Assembly (NCBI RefSeq): GCF_022842045.1
Contig: NZ_JALHQI010000001.1
Span: 78,101 to 142,100, forward strand
DNA from: Arenimonas sp.
GTDB taxonomy: Bacteria > Pseudomonadota > Gammaproteobacteria > Xanthomonadales > Xanthomonadaceae
Length of the DNA: 64,000 nt
Reading direction: 5' to 3'
Positions 1-8,466 of this stretch are shown here, piece after piece. Numbering within the stretch: position 1 is the first letter of the stretch; every line of letters begins with the position of its first letter. Under the pieces are notes generated by a model that worked only from the letters and a program-made list of their open reading frames with translations, was not told where the DNA came from and made no database searches. Made by a program: the position numbers and the translations under genes.

Positions 1-77
1 AGCACGAGGCCGACGCCGCCGAGCCCGAGGACGACGCGCCCCGCCACGACGAACACGACCACGGAGACACGCCATGA
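1..77 (+). CDS. C-terminal end of a CDS cut by the window edge
   Basis: A reading frame open from base 3 ends at a TGA at 75-77, which overlaps the ATG of the multicopper oxidase gene (ATGA). The 24 visible residues are rich in His, Asp and Glu, as in metal-handling tails. Position and overlap say it is the upstream member of the same copper-resistance operon. In relatives this slot often holds a TolC-like outer membrane factor or a CopB-type protein, but the fragment is too short to decide. Confidence 0.6.
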   Translation, partial: HEADAAEPEDDAPRHDEHDHGDTP

Positions 78-1393
78 AGCTCACCCGCCGCAACCTGCTG
101 ATCGGCACCGGCGCGGGCCTGGTCGCCTCCGGCGCCACCGCCGCCTTCGCCCAGGACGCGCACGTCGACCACGCCACGCCCGAGGCCGCGCCGCCGGCGG
201 CCACCCGCCGCGGCGCCGGCCGCGTGCGCACGCTGAACGGCTGGTCCCTGCCCCACCGCATGAACGGGGGCGTCAAGGAATTCCACCTGGTCGCCGAGGA
301 GTTCGAGCACGAGTTCGCGTCCGGCTCGAAGGCCATCTGCTGGGGCTACAACGGCGGCACGCCCGGTCCGACCATCGAGGCGGTCGAGGGTGACCGCGTG
401 CGCATCTTCGTCACCAACCGCCTGCGCGAAGCCACGACCATCCACTGGCACGGCCTGCTGCTGCCCTCGGGCATGGACGGCGTCGGCGGCCTGAACCAGC
501 CGCAGATCCAGCCCGGCGAGACCTTCGCCTACGAGTTCACGCTGCGCCAGCACGGCACCCACATGTACCACCCGCACGCCGACGAGATGGTGCAGATGGC
601 GCAGGGCATGATGGGCCTGTTCATCATCCACCCGCGCGAGGCCGAGGCGGTGCCGGTGGACCGTGACTACGCCTTCCTGCTGCACAACTTCGCCCTGCAC
701 CCGGGCACGCGCCGCCCCGACCCGGCGGTGATGCAGGACTTCGACCTGTGGACCTTCAACTCGAAGGTGTTCCCGGCGATCGAGCCGATCGTGGCGCGCA
801 CCGGCGAGCGCGTGCGCATCCGCGTCGGCAACCTGAGCATGTGGAACCACCCGATCCACCTGCACGGCGTGCAGTTCGAGGTCACCGGCTCCGACGGCGG
901 CCGCTGGCCGCGCGGGCAGTGGCGGCGCGAGGTGACCGAGATCGTCGGCGTCGGACAGATGCGCGACATCGAGTTCACGGCGGTCGCCGGAGACTGGGCC
1001 TTCCACTGCCACATGTCGCACCACACGATGGGTCCCATGGGCCACGACATCCCCAATACGCTGGGCGTCGACCAGTCCGGCGTCGAGGAAAAGATCCGTC
1101 GCATGCTGCCCGGCTACATGGCCATGGGTGAGAACGGCATGGCCGAGCACCAGGACCACACCGACAGCGGCCACATGAAGGGCCCGGAGAACACGCTGGC
1201 GATGATGGCCGGCAAGGGTCCGTTCGGGAACATCGAGATGGGCGGCATGTTCACCGTGGTCAAGGTGCGCGACGATATCGCACCGGGCGATTTCAGCGAC
1301 CCGGGCTGGTACCGCAACCCGCCCGGCACCGTCGCCAGCCGCGTCAGCACCAACCCCGATTTCGGCGCACCCGTGCGCCGCAACGCAACCTGA
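74..1393 (+). CDS. Tat-exported multicopper oxidase (copper resistance)
   Basis: Periplasmic copper oxidase of 439 residues, probably detoxifying Cu(I) or oxidising substrates at a trinuclear copper centre. The N-terminus carries a twin-arginine signal (R5-R6 followed by NLLIG and a hydrophobic stretch to about residue 27). All four copper-binding motifs are visible: HWH at 124-126, HMYHPH at 163-168, HPIHLH at 259-264 and HCH-x3-H-x4-M at 311-322, which holds the type 1 Cys, His and Met ligands. It is shorter than CopA (about 600 residues) and has little Met-rich insert. The start overlaps the preceding stop, and the DUF411 gene follows 10 bases after its stop, so the three genes form an operon. 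The family is certain; the physiological substrate is not. Confidence 0.93.
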   Translation: MKLTRRNLLIGTGAGLVASGATAAFAQDAHVDHATPEAAPPAATRRGAGRVRTLNGWSLPHRMNGGVKEFHLVAEEFEHEFASGSKAICWGYNGGTPGPTIEAVEGDRVRIFVTNRLREATTIHWHGLLLPSGMDGVGGLNQPQIQPGETFAYEFTLRQHGTHMYHPHADEMVQMAQGMMGLFIIHPREAEAVPVDRDYAFLLHNFALHPGTRRPDPAVMQDFDLWTFNSKVFPAIEPIVARTGERVRIRVGNLSMWNHPIHLHGVQFEVTGSDGGRWPRGQWRREVTEIVGVGQMRDIEFTAVAGDWAFHCHMSHHTMGPMGHDIPNTLGVDQSGVEEKIRRMLPGYMAMGENGMAEHQDHTDSGHMKGPENTLAMMAGKGPFGNIEMGGMFTVVKVRDDIAPGDFSDPGWYRNPPGTVASRVSTNPDFGAPVRRNAT

Positions 1394-1403
1394 GGAGAAC
1401 GAG

Positions 1404-1886
1404 ATGAAGTTCCTGAAGATGATGCTTGCCGCGCTGCTGCTTTCCGCGGCCGGCGCCGGCTTCGCCGCCACGCCCAACACCAGCCCGGTCGAGCGCGCGC
1501 TGCCGCTGGTCACCGTGCACAAGAGCCCCTACTGCGGCTGCTGCGTGAAGTGGATCGAGCACATGCAGGCCGCGGGCTTCCAGGTCGAGGTGGTCGACAC
1601 CGACGACATGACGCCGGTGAAGCAGCGCGTCGGCATCCCGCCCGGCAAGGGCTCCTGCCACACGGCGGAGGTGGGCGGCTACTTCGTCGAGGGCCACGTG
1701 CCGGCCGATGACGTGAAGCGGATGCTGGCCGAGAAGCCCGCCGCCCGCGGCATCGCCGTGCCGGGCATGCCGATCGGTTCGCCCGGCATGGAGTCGCCGG
1801 ATGGCCGCGTGCAGGCCTACGAGGTGCAGCTGATCGACCAGAACGGCCTGAGCAGCACCTACTCCACCCACGCCGGGGCGGAGTGA
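1404..1886 (+). CDS. DUF411 family periplasmic metal-binding protein
   Basis: A 160-residue exported protein of the DUF411 family, commonly found beside copper oxidases and efflux systems and thought to bind or deliver metal. An N-terminal signal peptide (residues 1-21) precedes a thioredoxin-like beta strand ending in C44-G-C46-C47; a later GSCHTA segment and the GYFVEGHVP motif are typical of the family. A GGAG-like site lies a few bases before the ATG. Co-transcription with the multicopper oxidase supports a copper role. It converges with the aryl polyene cluster, whose last stop is only 9 bp away, with no obvious terminator between. Confidence 0.88.
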   Translation: MKFLKMMLAALLLSAAGAGFAATPNTSPVERALPLVTVHKSPYCGCCVKWIEHMQAAGFQVEVVDTDDMTPVKQRVGIPPGKGSCHTAEVGGYFVEGHVPADDVKRMLAEKPAARGIAVPGMPIGSPGMESPDGRVQAYEVQLIDQNGLSSTYSTHAGAE

Positions 1887-1895
1887 GCTGGAACG

Positions 1896-2588
1896 TCAGT
1901 CGGCGCCGGCGTATCGCCAGGCGCCGTCGGTCGTCGCCGCCGGCAGGGAGGCGATGACGGCGCCGGGCCAGGCCGCGATCGCCACGCAGCCGCCACCGTC
2001 GAGGTTCCAGTGCCAGGCCTCGGCATCGGAGGTATCCGCGGCGCGCGCAGTGACGCGCCGGGCCTGCGACGGCTGGAGGCCCTCACCGCCGCGCTTGCCA
2101 CGCGCTTCCTTCAGGGCCCAGAACAGATGGAAGACGCGCTCGCGCGCGGCGCCTTCGTCGGTCGCCGCGACCTGGTCGGCTTCCTCCTGCGAGAACAGGA
2201 AGCGCGCGATCGCCACGTAGTCGCGCGGCTTGCGCGGGCGCTCGAGGTCCAGCCCGACGGGGGCGGAAGCGATGGCCGCGGCCAGGTGTTCGCCGCTGTG
2301 GCTGAGGGACGCCCAAAGCCCGCGGCCGTCCGCATGGCGCAATCGCGGACGCGGGTCGGCATCGGTCTCGAAGCGCCAGTCGGCGGGCTCGCCGCCGTGC
2401 GCGTCGCTGGCCATCTCCCGCAGCAGCCAGTGGCCCGCAAGGTACTGGCGCCGGCGCAGCGCGGCGACGATGGCCTGCAGGCGCAGGTCCTCGCCCGCCG
2501 TCAGCCAGGCCGTGCCGGGGCCCGGCAGCCGGGCTTCGACCTCCGCGAGGGCCGCCAGCGCGATCCGGCAGTCGGCGGTGCCCGCCAC
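1896..2588 (-). CDS. 4'-phosphopantetheinyl transferase (Sfp-type) of the aryl polyene cluster
   Basis: Transfers the phosphopantetheine arm from CoA to the serine of the cluster's acyl carrier proteins. The 230-residue protein carries the magnesium-binding motif VGLDLE (D114, E116) and the second hallmark FWALKEARGKRGG (W157, K160, E161, K165). The start is a GTG; the 5' end lies one base beyond the stop of the preceding gene. It is the last gene of the 20-gene minus-strand cluster, which argues that it serves ACP1 and ACP2 there. It may also serve other carrier proteins of the cell. Confidence 0.9.
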   Translation of the reverse strand: MAGTADCRIALAALAEVEARLPGPGTAWLTAGEDLRLQAIVAALRRRQYLAGHWLLREMASDAHGGEPADWRFETDADPRPRLRHADGRGLWASLSHSGEHLAAAIASAPVGLDLERPRKPRDYVAIARFLFSQEEADQVAATDEGAARERVFHLFWALKEARGKRGGEGLQPSQARRVTARAADTSDAEAWHWNLDGGGCVAIAAWPGAVIASLPAATTDGAWRYAGAD

Positions 2589-2589
2589 G

Positions 2590-3042
2590 TCAGCGGTCGG
2601 CCACCTTGGCGTAGCTGCCCAGCAGCGCCACGCCCACCATCAGCCGGCCGGCCCCGCATTCGTACTGGGTGGCGCTGCTGAAGACCTGGCGCTTGAAGTT
2701 GCTGCGCACGCCGACGACGGCATTGGCGCCGCGGGCCTTGGCGGCCTCCTGCAGGGCCACCAGCGCGCCGAGCAGGGCCCAGTCGCAGGATTCCTGCTCC
2801 GACTTGCCCACGGCATTGGTCTTGCGGTTGGTGTTGGCGATGCCCAAGTCCTGGACCACGGCCGGCGTGGCCTGGCCTTCGAAGTAGAAGGTTACGCTGC
2901 CGTCCAGCACGCCCTGCGCCTTGCCCTGCGCGATGGCGCTGGCGATGTTGAACTGCACGCGCTTGTCGCGCGCTTCGGCCGGGGGTGCCAGCAGGGCGAG
3001 CAGGACGGCGAAGGCGGCGGCCAGGGCGGTGATGGGCTTCAT
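2590..3042 (-). CDS. Secreted small protein, YbjQ/heavy-metal-binding-like
   Basis: A 150-residue protein with a clear signal peptide (hydrophobic stretch ending AEA near residue 24). The mature part contains an ALLGALVALQEAAKARGANAVVGV segment split by turns, resembling the core of YbjQ/UPF0145-type proteins, in which small related domains assemble into rings. Homologues sit in aryl polyene clusters and are often mislabelled excinuclease subunit A. The biochemical role is unknown; the conserved place between the ketosynthase and the PPTase suggests a periplasmic part in pigment assembly or export. One Cys pair (C105-like and C127-like region) could be structural. Confidence 0.55.
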   Translation of the reverse strand: MKPITALAAAFAVLLALLAPPAEARDKRVQFNIASAIAQGKAQGVLDGSVTFYFEGQATPAVVQDLGIANTNRKTNAVGKSEQESCDWALLGALVALQEAAKARGANAVVGVRSNFKRQVFSSATQYECGAGRLMVGVALLGSYAKVADR

Positions 3043-3064
3043 GTGTCTTGTTTCCCTTGGAAGG

Positions 3065-4294
3065 TCAGGCGGACCAGCGGCGCAGCACCAGCGAGGTGTT
3101 GATGCCGCCGAAGGCGAAGTTGTTGCTCATGGCGTACTCGGCATCGATGGCGCGGCCATCGCCGGTGACGTAGTCGAGCGCGCCGCAGCGCGGGTCGACG
3201 TTCTTGAGGTTCAGCGTGGGATGGAACCAGCCCTCGCGCATCATCTCCAGGGTCACCCAGGCCTCGAGCGCGCCGCAGGCGCCCAGCGTGTGGCCGGTGT
3301 AGCTCTTGAGCGAGCTGATCGGCATGCGCTCGCCGAACACGGCGTGGGTGGCGGTGGTCTCGGCGATGTCGCCGTGGTCGGTGGCGGTGCCGTGGGCGTT
3401 GACGTAGGCGATGGCTTCCGGCGGCAGCCCGGCGTCTTCCAGCGCCAGCCGCATCGCCACCGCCATCGTGGTGGCATTGGGCTGGGTGACGTGCTGGCCG
3501 TCGCTGTTGGTGCCGAAGCCGACGATTTCGGCGTGGATGGTGGCGCCGCGCGCTTGCGCGTGCTCCAGGTCCTCCAGCACCAGGGTGCAGGCGCCCTCCC
3601 CCACCACCAGGCCGTCGCGGTCGCGATCGAAAGGCCGCGGGGTGAGCTCCGGCGTGTCGTTGAGCGTGCTGGTGGCGAACAGAGTGTCGAACACCGTGGC
3701 GTCGGTGACGTCGAGCTCCTCGCAGCCGCCGGCCAGCATCGCCACCTGCTTGCCGCTCTTGATGGCCTCGTAAGCGAAGCCAAGGCCCTGGCTGCCCGAG
3801 GTGCAGGCGCTGGAAGTGGTGATGATGCGGCCAGTGATGCCGAAGAACACACCGATGTTCACCGGCGCGGTGTGGCTCATCATCTTGATGTAGGTGGTGG
3901 CGTTGATGTACTGCGTGGTCAGCTCGGACAGCATGCGGCCGAAGTCGCCGATCGAGGACGGCGTGCCGGCCGACGAGCCGTAGGAGATGCCGACCCGGCC
4001 GGACTTGAGCACCGGGTCGCCGAGCAGGCCGGCGTCGGTCAGCGCGAGTTCGCTGGCGCGGGTGGCCAGCATCGCCACCCGGCCCATGCTGCGCAGAGTC
4101 TTGCGGTTGTAGTGGTCGGGCAGCTCGAACGGCGCACAGGGCACGCCCAGGCGCGTGTTCAGGCCCTTGTACTGGCCCCACTCGTCGAAGCGGCGCACGG
4201 CGTTGCGGCCGGAGCGAAGGTGCGCCAGCACGCTGGTCCAGTCGTGGCCGAGCGGGCTGATCGCGCCGCGGCCGGTGACGACGACACGGCGCAT
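3065..4294 (-). CDS. Beta-ketoacyl-ACP synthase II-like ketosynthase (aryl polyene elongation)
   Basis: A 409-residue FabF-like ketosynthase performing the decarboxylative condensation that lengthens the polyene chain. The thiolase-fold triad is intact: C164 in TTSSACTSGS, the first His in NAHGTATDHGD and the second in KSYTGHTLGACGA. The ATG was chosen because it overlaps the TGA of the ketoreductase gene by one base (TGATG); a longer upstream reading frame is a frame shadow of the neighbouring gene. With the second ketosynthase and the chain-length factor it fits the heterodimeric KS-CLF arrangement known for aryl polyenes. Which ketosynthase pairs with the CLF cannot be told from sequence alone. 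Confidence 0.93.
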   Translation of the reverse strand: MRRVVVTGRGAISPLGHDWTSVLAHLRSGRNAVRRFDEWGQYKGLNTRLGVPCAPFELPDHYNRKTLRSMGRVAMLATRASELALTDAGLLGDPVLKSGRVGISYGSSAGTPSSIGDFGRMLSELTTQYINATTYIKMMSHTAPVNIGVFFGITGRIITTSSACTSGSQGLGFAYEAIKSGKQVAMLAGGCEELDVTDATVFDTLFATSTLNDTPELTPRPFDRDRDGLVVGEGACTLVLEDLEHAQARGATIHAEIVGFGTNSDGQHVTQPNATTMAVAMRLALEDAGLPPEAIAYVNAHGTATDHGDIAETTATHAVFGERMPISSLKSYTGHTLGACGALEAWVTLEMMREGWFHPTLNLKNVDPRCGALDYVTGDGRAIDAEYAMSNNFAFGGINTSLVLRRWSA

Positions 4295-5022
4295 CAGACC
4301 ATGCCTCCGTTGACCGAGATCACCTGGCGGGTGACATACGAGGCCTCGTCCGACATCAGGAAAGACACCACGGCGGCCACTTCCTCCGGCCGGCCGACGC
4401 GGCGCAGCGGGATCATCTTCATCGCCTCGTCCACCACTTCGGCGGGCAGCATCTCGGTGTCCACCAGGCCGGGCGCGACGCAGTTGACCGTGATCTCGCG
4501 CTTGGCCAGCTCCAGCGCCAGCGCCTTGGTGGCGCCGATGATGCCGGCCTTGGCGGCGCTGTAGTTTGTCTGCCCGCGGTTGCCGGCGAGGCCCGACACC
4601 GAAGACAAGGTAACGATGCGGCCGGGCTTCCGGCGCCGCACCATCGGCATCACGACCGGCTGCAGCACGTTGTAAAAGCCGTCGAGGTTGGTGTGGATGA
4701 CGCTGTCCCACTCTTCGCCCGTCATCGCCGGGAAGGCGTTGTCGCGGGCGATGCCGGCGTTGCAGACCACGCCGTGGTAGGCACCGTGCGCCTCGATGTC
4801 GGCGTTGAGGGCGGCGGCGCAGGCGGCGCGGTCGGCGACGTCGAAGCAGAGCACGCGCGCGGCGCGGCCCATCGCGACGATCTCGGCGGCGACGGCTTCG
4901 GCTTCTTCGCGGCGGCTGCGGCAGTGCACGACGATGTCGAAGCCGTCGCGGGCCAGGCGCAGGGCGATGGCCTTGCCGATGCCGCGGCTGGCGCCGGTGA
5001 CCAGGAGGGTGCGTGAATTCAT
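4294..5022 (-). CDS. fabG: 3-oxoacyl-ACP reductase (FabG-like SDR) of the aryl polyene cluster
   Basis: NADPH-dependent ketoreductase reducing the beta-keto group after each condensation. The 242-residue short-chain dehydrogenase has the cofactor motif TGASRGIG at 9-16, NAG at 88-90, and the catalytic S-Y-K set with S141, Y154 and K158 (NYSAAKAG). Length and motifs match FabG. The ATG overlaps the TGA of the dehydratase gene by four bases (ATGA), implying translational coupling. It is a cluster copy; a housekeeping fabG is expected elsewhere. Confidence 0.93.
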   Translation of the reverse strand: MNSRTLLVTGASRGIGKAIALRLARDGFDIVVHCRSRREEAEAVAAEIVAMGRAARVLCFDVADRAACAAALNADIEAHGAYHGVVCNAGIARDNAFPAMTGEEWDSVIHTNLDGFYNVLQPVVMPMVRRRKPGRIVTLSSVSGLAGNRGQTNYSAAKAGIIGATKALALELAKREITVNCVAPGLVDTEMLPAEVVDEAMKMIPLRRVGRPEEVAAVVSFLMSDEASYVTRQVISVNGGMV

Positions 5023-5483
5023 GCGGAAACGGTTCCAAGGTAGGCGTCGGGATCCGGCGGCTCGAACACCGAGACGCTGGCGGTGGCCACCACGGCGTCC
5101 CCGACCAGGATGCGGCAGGCGAACAGGCCCAGGCCATTGTCGCCCATCAGTTCACAGTGCGCCTCGATGCGCAGCCGGGTACCGACCGGCAGCCGGTCCC
5201 AGTGCGCGTCGTAGCGGCGGGTGCCGAGCAGGAAGCCGGGCTTGACCGGTTCGTCGCGGGCCAGCGCGCGGCCGCCGGCCCAGGCGGCGATGGCCTGCGC
5301 CATGTACTCGATGCCGACCCAGGCCGGCACCGCCTCGCCGCCGTCCTCCAGCAGCAGGTGGTCGTCGCGCACCGTCGCCTCGGCGACCACGTCCTCGGCG
5401 TCCACCTGCAGCACGCAGTCAAGCCACAGCATGCCGCCGCGGTGCGGGACCAGGCGTTCGATGGCCTCTTCGCGCGGATCCAT
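5019..5483 (-). CDS. ApeP-like hotdog 3-hydroxyacyl-ACP dehydratase
   Basis: A single-hotdog dehydratase of 154 residues that removes water from 3-hydroxyacyl-ACP to form the double bonds of the polyene. The catalytic region LVPHRGGMLWLD (H14) and the central helix WVGIEYMAQAIAAWAG are typical of the ApeP/FabZ-like family in these clusters. The ATG at 5483 was preferred over the much longer upstream frame because it sits on the overlap with the ketosynthase stop and gives the family length. A second dehydratase domain lies at the C-terminus of the starter ligase at 15040-16722, so the cluster has two; in other aryl polyene systems two such proteins form a heterodimer. Confidence 0.88.
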   Translation of the reverse strand: MDPREEAIERLVPHRGGMLWLDCVLQVDAEDVVAEATVRDDHLLLEDGGEAVPAWVGIEYMAQAIAAWAGGRALARDEPVKPGFLLGTRRYDAHWDRLPVGTRLRIEAHCELMGDNGLGLFACRILVGDAVVATASVSVFEPPDPDAYLGTVSA

Positions 5484-6667
5484 CAGCCGGCCCCCAGCAC
5501 GAGCGCGGCGTTGCTGCCGCCGAAGGCGAAGGACTGGCTCAGCACGTGCGTCAGCGGTGCCGCGGCGCGCCGACCCGGTGCCACCAGGTCCAGCGCAGGC
5601 AGCGCCGGATCCTGCGCGCCGTCCCACCAGTGCGGCGGCAGGGCGTGGCGGGGATTGCGCGCCAGCGCCAGCCAGCAGAGGCCGGCTTCGACGGCGCCGG
5701 CGGCGCCCAGGGTGTGGCCCGTGAGCGGTTTGGTCGAACTGGCCGGCGTGTCGCCGCCGAACACGCGGTGCAGCACGGCGGCCTCCATCGCATCGTTCTG
5801 CGGCGTGGCGGTGCCGTGCAGGTTGACGTAGCCGATGTCCGACGGCGCCAGGCCGGCGCGCCGGAGCGCTTCGCGCAGCGCACGCTCGGGGCCGTGGCCC
5901 TCGGGCTCGGGGGCGGACATGTGGTGCGCATCGGAGCTCTCGCCCCACCCCGCCAGCCGCACCGCACCGGGCTCGCGCGTCATCAGGAACAGCGCCGCGC
6001 CCTCGCCGATGTTGATGCCGTTGCGGTGGCGCGAGAACGGATTGCAGCGCCCCTCCGACACCGAGCCCAGCGCGCTGAAGCCAGCGATGGTGAATTCGCA
6101 GATCGAATCCACGCCGCCGGCGATGACGGCATCCGCCAGCCCGGCGCGCAGCAGCCGCGCGCCGGAGGCCAGCGCCTTCGCGCTCGACGAGCAGGCAGTG
6201 GAAATGACGTGCGCGGGTCCGCGGGTGCCGAGCTGCTCGGCGAGGAAACGCGCCGGCATGCCCATCTCCTGCTGTGAATAATGGAACGAATCCGGCCACT
6301 GGCCGGTGCCGAGATGCTGGCGGTGCGCGCGTTCGCTCTCGCCCACGCCCGAGGTGCTGGTGCCGAGCACGATCGCGACGCGGTCCGGACCAAAACGCGC
6401 GATCACCGCGTCCACCGCGCCTCGGATCGGCGCCAGCGCCAGCGCGGCGAGCGCGTTGTTGCGTCCGTGCAGGGCGACCGGCAGCGCCGCCAGGTCGGGC
6501 AGTTCGCCCGGCACCAGGCCCAGCGCCAGCGGGCGGCCGGGCGTCACGGCCTCGGTGCTGGCCACGCCGCGGGGCGCATCGGCGGCGAACAGGTTGGCGG
6601 CGGCGCTGTCCGCATCGCGGCCGAGCGCGCAGCACAGGCCCAGTTCATTGAGGAAGACCGCACTCAT
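5483..6667 (-). CDS. Second beta-ketoacyl-ACP synthase of the aryl polyene cluster
   Basis: A 394-residue ketosynthase with an intact triad: C159 in ISTACSSSAKAL, His in NLHGTATPQND and His in KPLTGHTLGAAGA. It is more divergent than the copy at 3065-4294 and shorter at the N-terminus, which resembles the ketosynthase that accepts the aryl-ACP starter in related systems (inference). The ATG overlaps the TGA of the DUF3261 gene, and its own TGA shares bases with the dehydratase ATG, so it lies in the same translationally coupled string. Confidence 0.92.
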   Translation of the reverse strand: MSAVFLNELGLCCALGRDADSAAANLFAADAPRGVASTEAVTPGRPLALGLVPGELPDLAALPVALHGRNNALAALALAPIRGAVDAVIARFGPDRVAIVLGTSTSGVGESERAHRQHLGTGQWPDSFHYSQQEMGMPARFLAEQLGTRGPAHVISTACSSSAKALASGARLLRAGLADAVIAGGVDSICEFTIAGFSALGSVSEGRCNPFSRHRNGINIGEGAALFLMTREPGAVRLAGWGESSDAHHMSAPEPEGHGPERALREALRRAGLAPSDIGYVNLHGTATPQNDAMEAAVLHRVFGGDTPASSTKPLTGHTLGAAGAVEAGLCWLALARNPRHALPPHWWDGAQDPALPALDLVAPGRRAAAPLTHVLSQSFAFGGSNAALVLGAG

Positions 6668-7209
6668 GGCGTCACCGGCACGGAATCGATGCGCAGGCGG
6701 TAACGCAGCCGCACCTGGTCCAGCAAACGGGTGTCGGCGTCCTCGCGTTCAACCCGGGCAACGATGCCCTTCGCGTCCTTGAGCGTACGGCGCTCCCCCT
6801 GCTCGTCCAGCGTCCAGCCGGCGGGCAGCTGGGCGCGCAGCGCATCCACCGGCCAGAACACCAGCTGCAGGTCGGACAGTACGCGCGCGCCGTCCAGCGA
6901 CGCCGGCAGGCCGGGCATGCGCTTCTGCGCAAGCCGCTCGCCGTCCCAGTCCAGGCGCAGTGCCACCTGGCCCTGGGTGTGGATCACCAGCCGCACGGTG
7001 TCAGCGTCGGCCTGCACCATCGCGTCGACCGTATCGCGGCGGTCGCCATGTTCGAACGACAGGCGCTGCTGCTCGACCAGCCCGCCCAGCAGCGTCGACG
7101 GCGCCAGCGCGAACAGCGGCGCGCCGTCGGCCGGCGGGCGCGTGGCATTCGGCGTGCAGGCGGCCAGCGCCAGCGACGCGGCGGCGATGGCGGCGATCAG
7201 GCGGAGCAC
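6664..7209 (-). CDS. DUF3261 lipoprotein of the aryl polyene cluster
   Basis: A 181-residue predicted outer membrane lipoprotein. A GTG start at 7209 with a GGAG ribosome site gives a short signal with the lipobox LAAC near residue 17; the reading frame upstream of it belongs to the halogenase gene shadow. The mature part is beta-rich and matches the DUF3261 family, which is restricted mostly to aryl polyene clusters. With the LolA-like protein and the MMPL exporter it probably receives or inserts the pigment lipid at the outer membrane, analogous to LolB (inference). It overlaps the halogenase by 13 bases. Confidence 0.8.
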   Translation of the reverse strand: MLRLIAAIAAASLALAACTPNATRPPADGAPLFALAPSTLLGGLVEQQRLSFEHGDRRDTVDAMVQADADTVRLVIHTQGQVALRLDWDGERLAQKRMPGLPASLDGARVLSDLQLVFWPVDALRAQLPAGWTLDEQGERRTLKDAKGIVARVEREDADTRLLDQVRLRYRLRIDSVPVTP

Positions 7210-8438
7210 AACTGCTCCAGCACCGCGAGGCGGCGCTTGTTCTCGGCCACGTAGGGATTGGTCTTGTCCCAGGCGTAGCCGGCCAGGATCGAGCAGATCA
7301 TCTCGCGGATGTCCGGGCTGGGGTTGGGGTGGAAGATGATCTTCTGGAAGCCGCCCGCGTACCAAGCCTCGACGAAGCAGCGGAAGGTGTCGACGCCGGC
7401 GCGCAGCGGCTTGCCGTAGTCGGCCTCCCAGTCCACGACCTCGCCCGCGAACTCGCGCGCCAGGCAGGCCGAGGCCAGGCTGGCCGACTTGAAGGCTATG
7501 GTGACGCCCGAAGAGAACACCGGGTCCAGGAACTCGCCGGCGTTGCCCAGCAACGCGTAGTTCTTGCCCCACAGCGACTTCACGTTGGCCGAGTAGCCGA
7601 CGATCTGGCGCGCGGGCGTGTCCCACTCGGCATGGGCCAGCAGCGCGCTCAGGCCCGGATCCTCGCCAACGATCGCCTTCAGGCGCTCGGTCTCGGTGCC
7701 TTCGTACTGCGCCAGGAAGCCGGTTTCCGCGACCACGCCCAGCGAGCAGCGGCCGTTCGAGAACGGGATGGTCCAGTACCACACGTCCTGGTGCCCGGGA
7801 TGCACGGTGATCAGGATCTTGTTGCGGTCGAAGGCCGCCGAGCCCGGGGCAACGCGATCAGCGACGTGGGTGAAGATCGCGCCGCGGGCCGGGAAGCCCG
7901 ACGGACTCTCGAGCTGCAGCAGCCGCGGCAGGATCCGCGCGAAGCCGCTGGCGTCTAGCAGGAAGCGCGCCTGCACCCGGTAGGTCTCGCCCTCCGGGCT
8001 GCGCACGGTCACCACCGGCTGGTCGCCGTCCACGTCCACCGACAGGACTTCATGGCGGAAGCGCACGGTCGCGCCCATGCGCGCGGCCTCGTCGGCCAGC
8101 ACCTTGTCGAAGTCGGCGCGCTGCACCTGGTAGGTGGTGCCCCAGCCCTTGCTGAACTTCTGGCGGAAGTCGAACTGCGTGCGCTTGTCGCCGCAGGCGA
8201 AGGCGGCGCCGTTCTTGTACTGGAAGCCGGCCTCGACCACGGCCTTGAGCATGCCCGCGGCCTCGATGTATTCCATGCTCTGGGGCAGCAGGCTCTCGCC
8301 GATCGAGAAGCGCGGGAACTGCTCCTTCTCCAGGATCAGCACCTCGCGCCCCTGCTGGCGCAGCATGCCGGCCGCCACCGACCCCGCGGGGCCGGCGCCG
8401 ATGATCAGGATTTCGGTGGTTTCGGTGCGCATGTCCAT
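7197..8438 (-). CDS. Flavin-dependent halogenase-family oxidoreductase
   Basis: A 413-residue FAD enzyme. The dinucleotide motif IGAGPAGS lies at 13-20 and RFSIGESLLP at 43-52. Two residues that separate halogenases from plain monooxygenases are present: K75 in GFQYKNGAAF, at the place of the lysine that carries the hypohalous intermediate, and the WxWxIP motif at W220, W222, I224 and P225. Xanthomonadins are brominated aryl polyenes, so this enzyme is the prime candidate for adding bromine or chlorine to the aryl head group. The substrate is probably carrier-bound or a free aryl acid; regiochemistry and halide cannot be read from sequence. Confidence 0.85.
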   Translation of the reverse strand: MDMRTETTEILIIGAGPAGSVAAGMLRQQGREVLILEKEQFPRFSIGESLLPQSMEYIEAAGMLKAVVEAGFQYKNGAAFACGDKRTQFDFRQKFSKGWGTTYQVQRADFDKVLADEAARMGATVRFRHEVLSVDVDGDQPVVTVRSPEGETYRVQARFLLDASGFARILPRLLQLESPSGFPARGAIFTHVADRVAPGSAAFDRNKILITVHPGHQDVWYWTIPFSNGRCSLGVVAETGFLAQYEGTETERLKAIVGEDPGLSALLAHAEWDTPARQIVGYSANVKSLWGKNYALLGNAGEFLDPVFSSGVTIAFKSASLASACLAREFAGEVVDWEADYGKPLRAGVDTFRCFVEAWYAGGFQKIIFHPNPSPDIREMICSILAGYAWDKTNPYVAENKRRLAVLEQLCSA

Positions 8439-8466
8439 GTCGATGCAATCCGTGCGGAATTCGGGC

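Noticed and set aside
2590-3042. Excinuclease ABC subunit A label often given to this family
   Set aside because: The 150-residue secreted protein has no ATPase motif; the name is a propagated database error.
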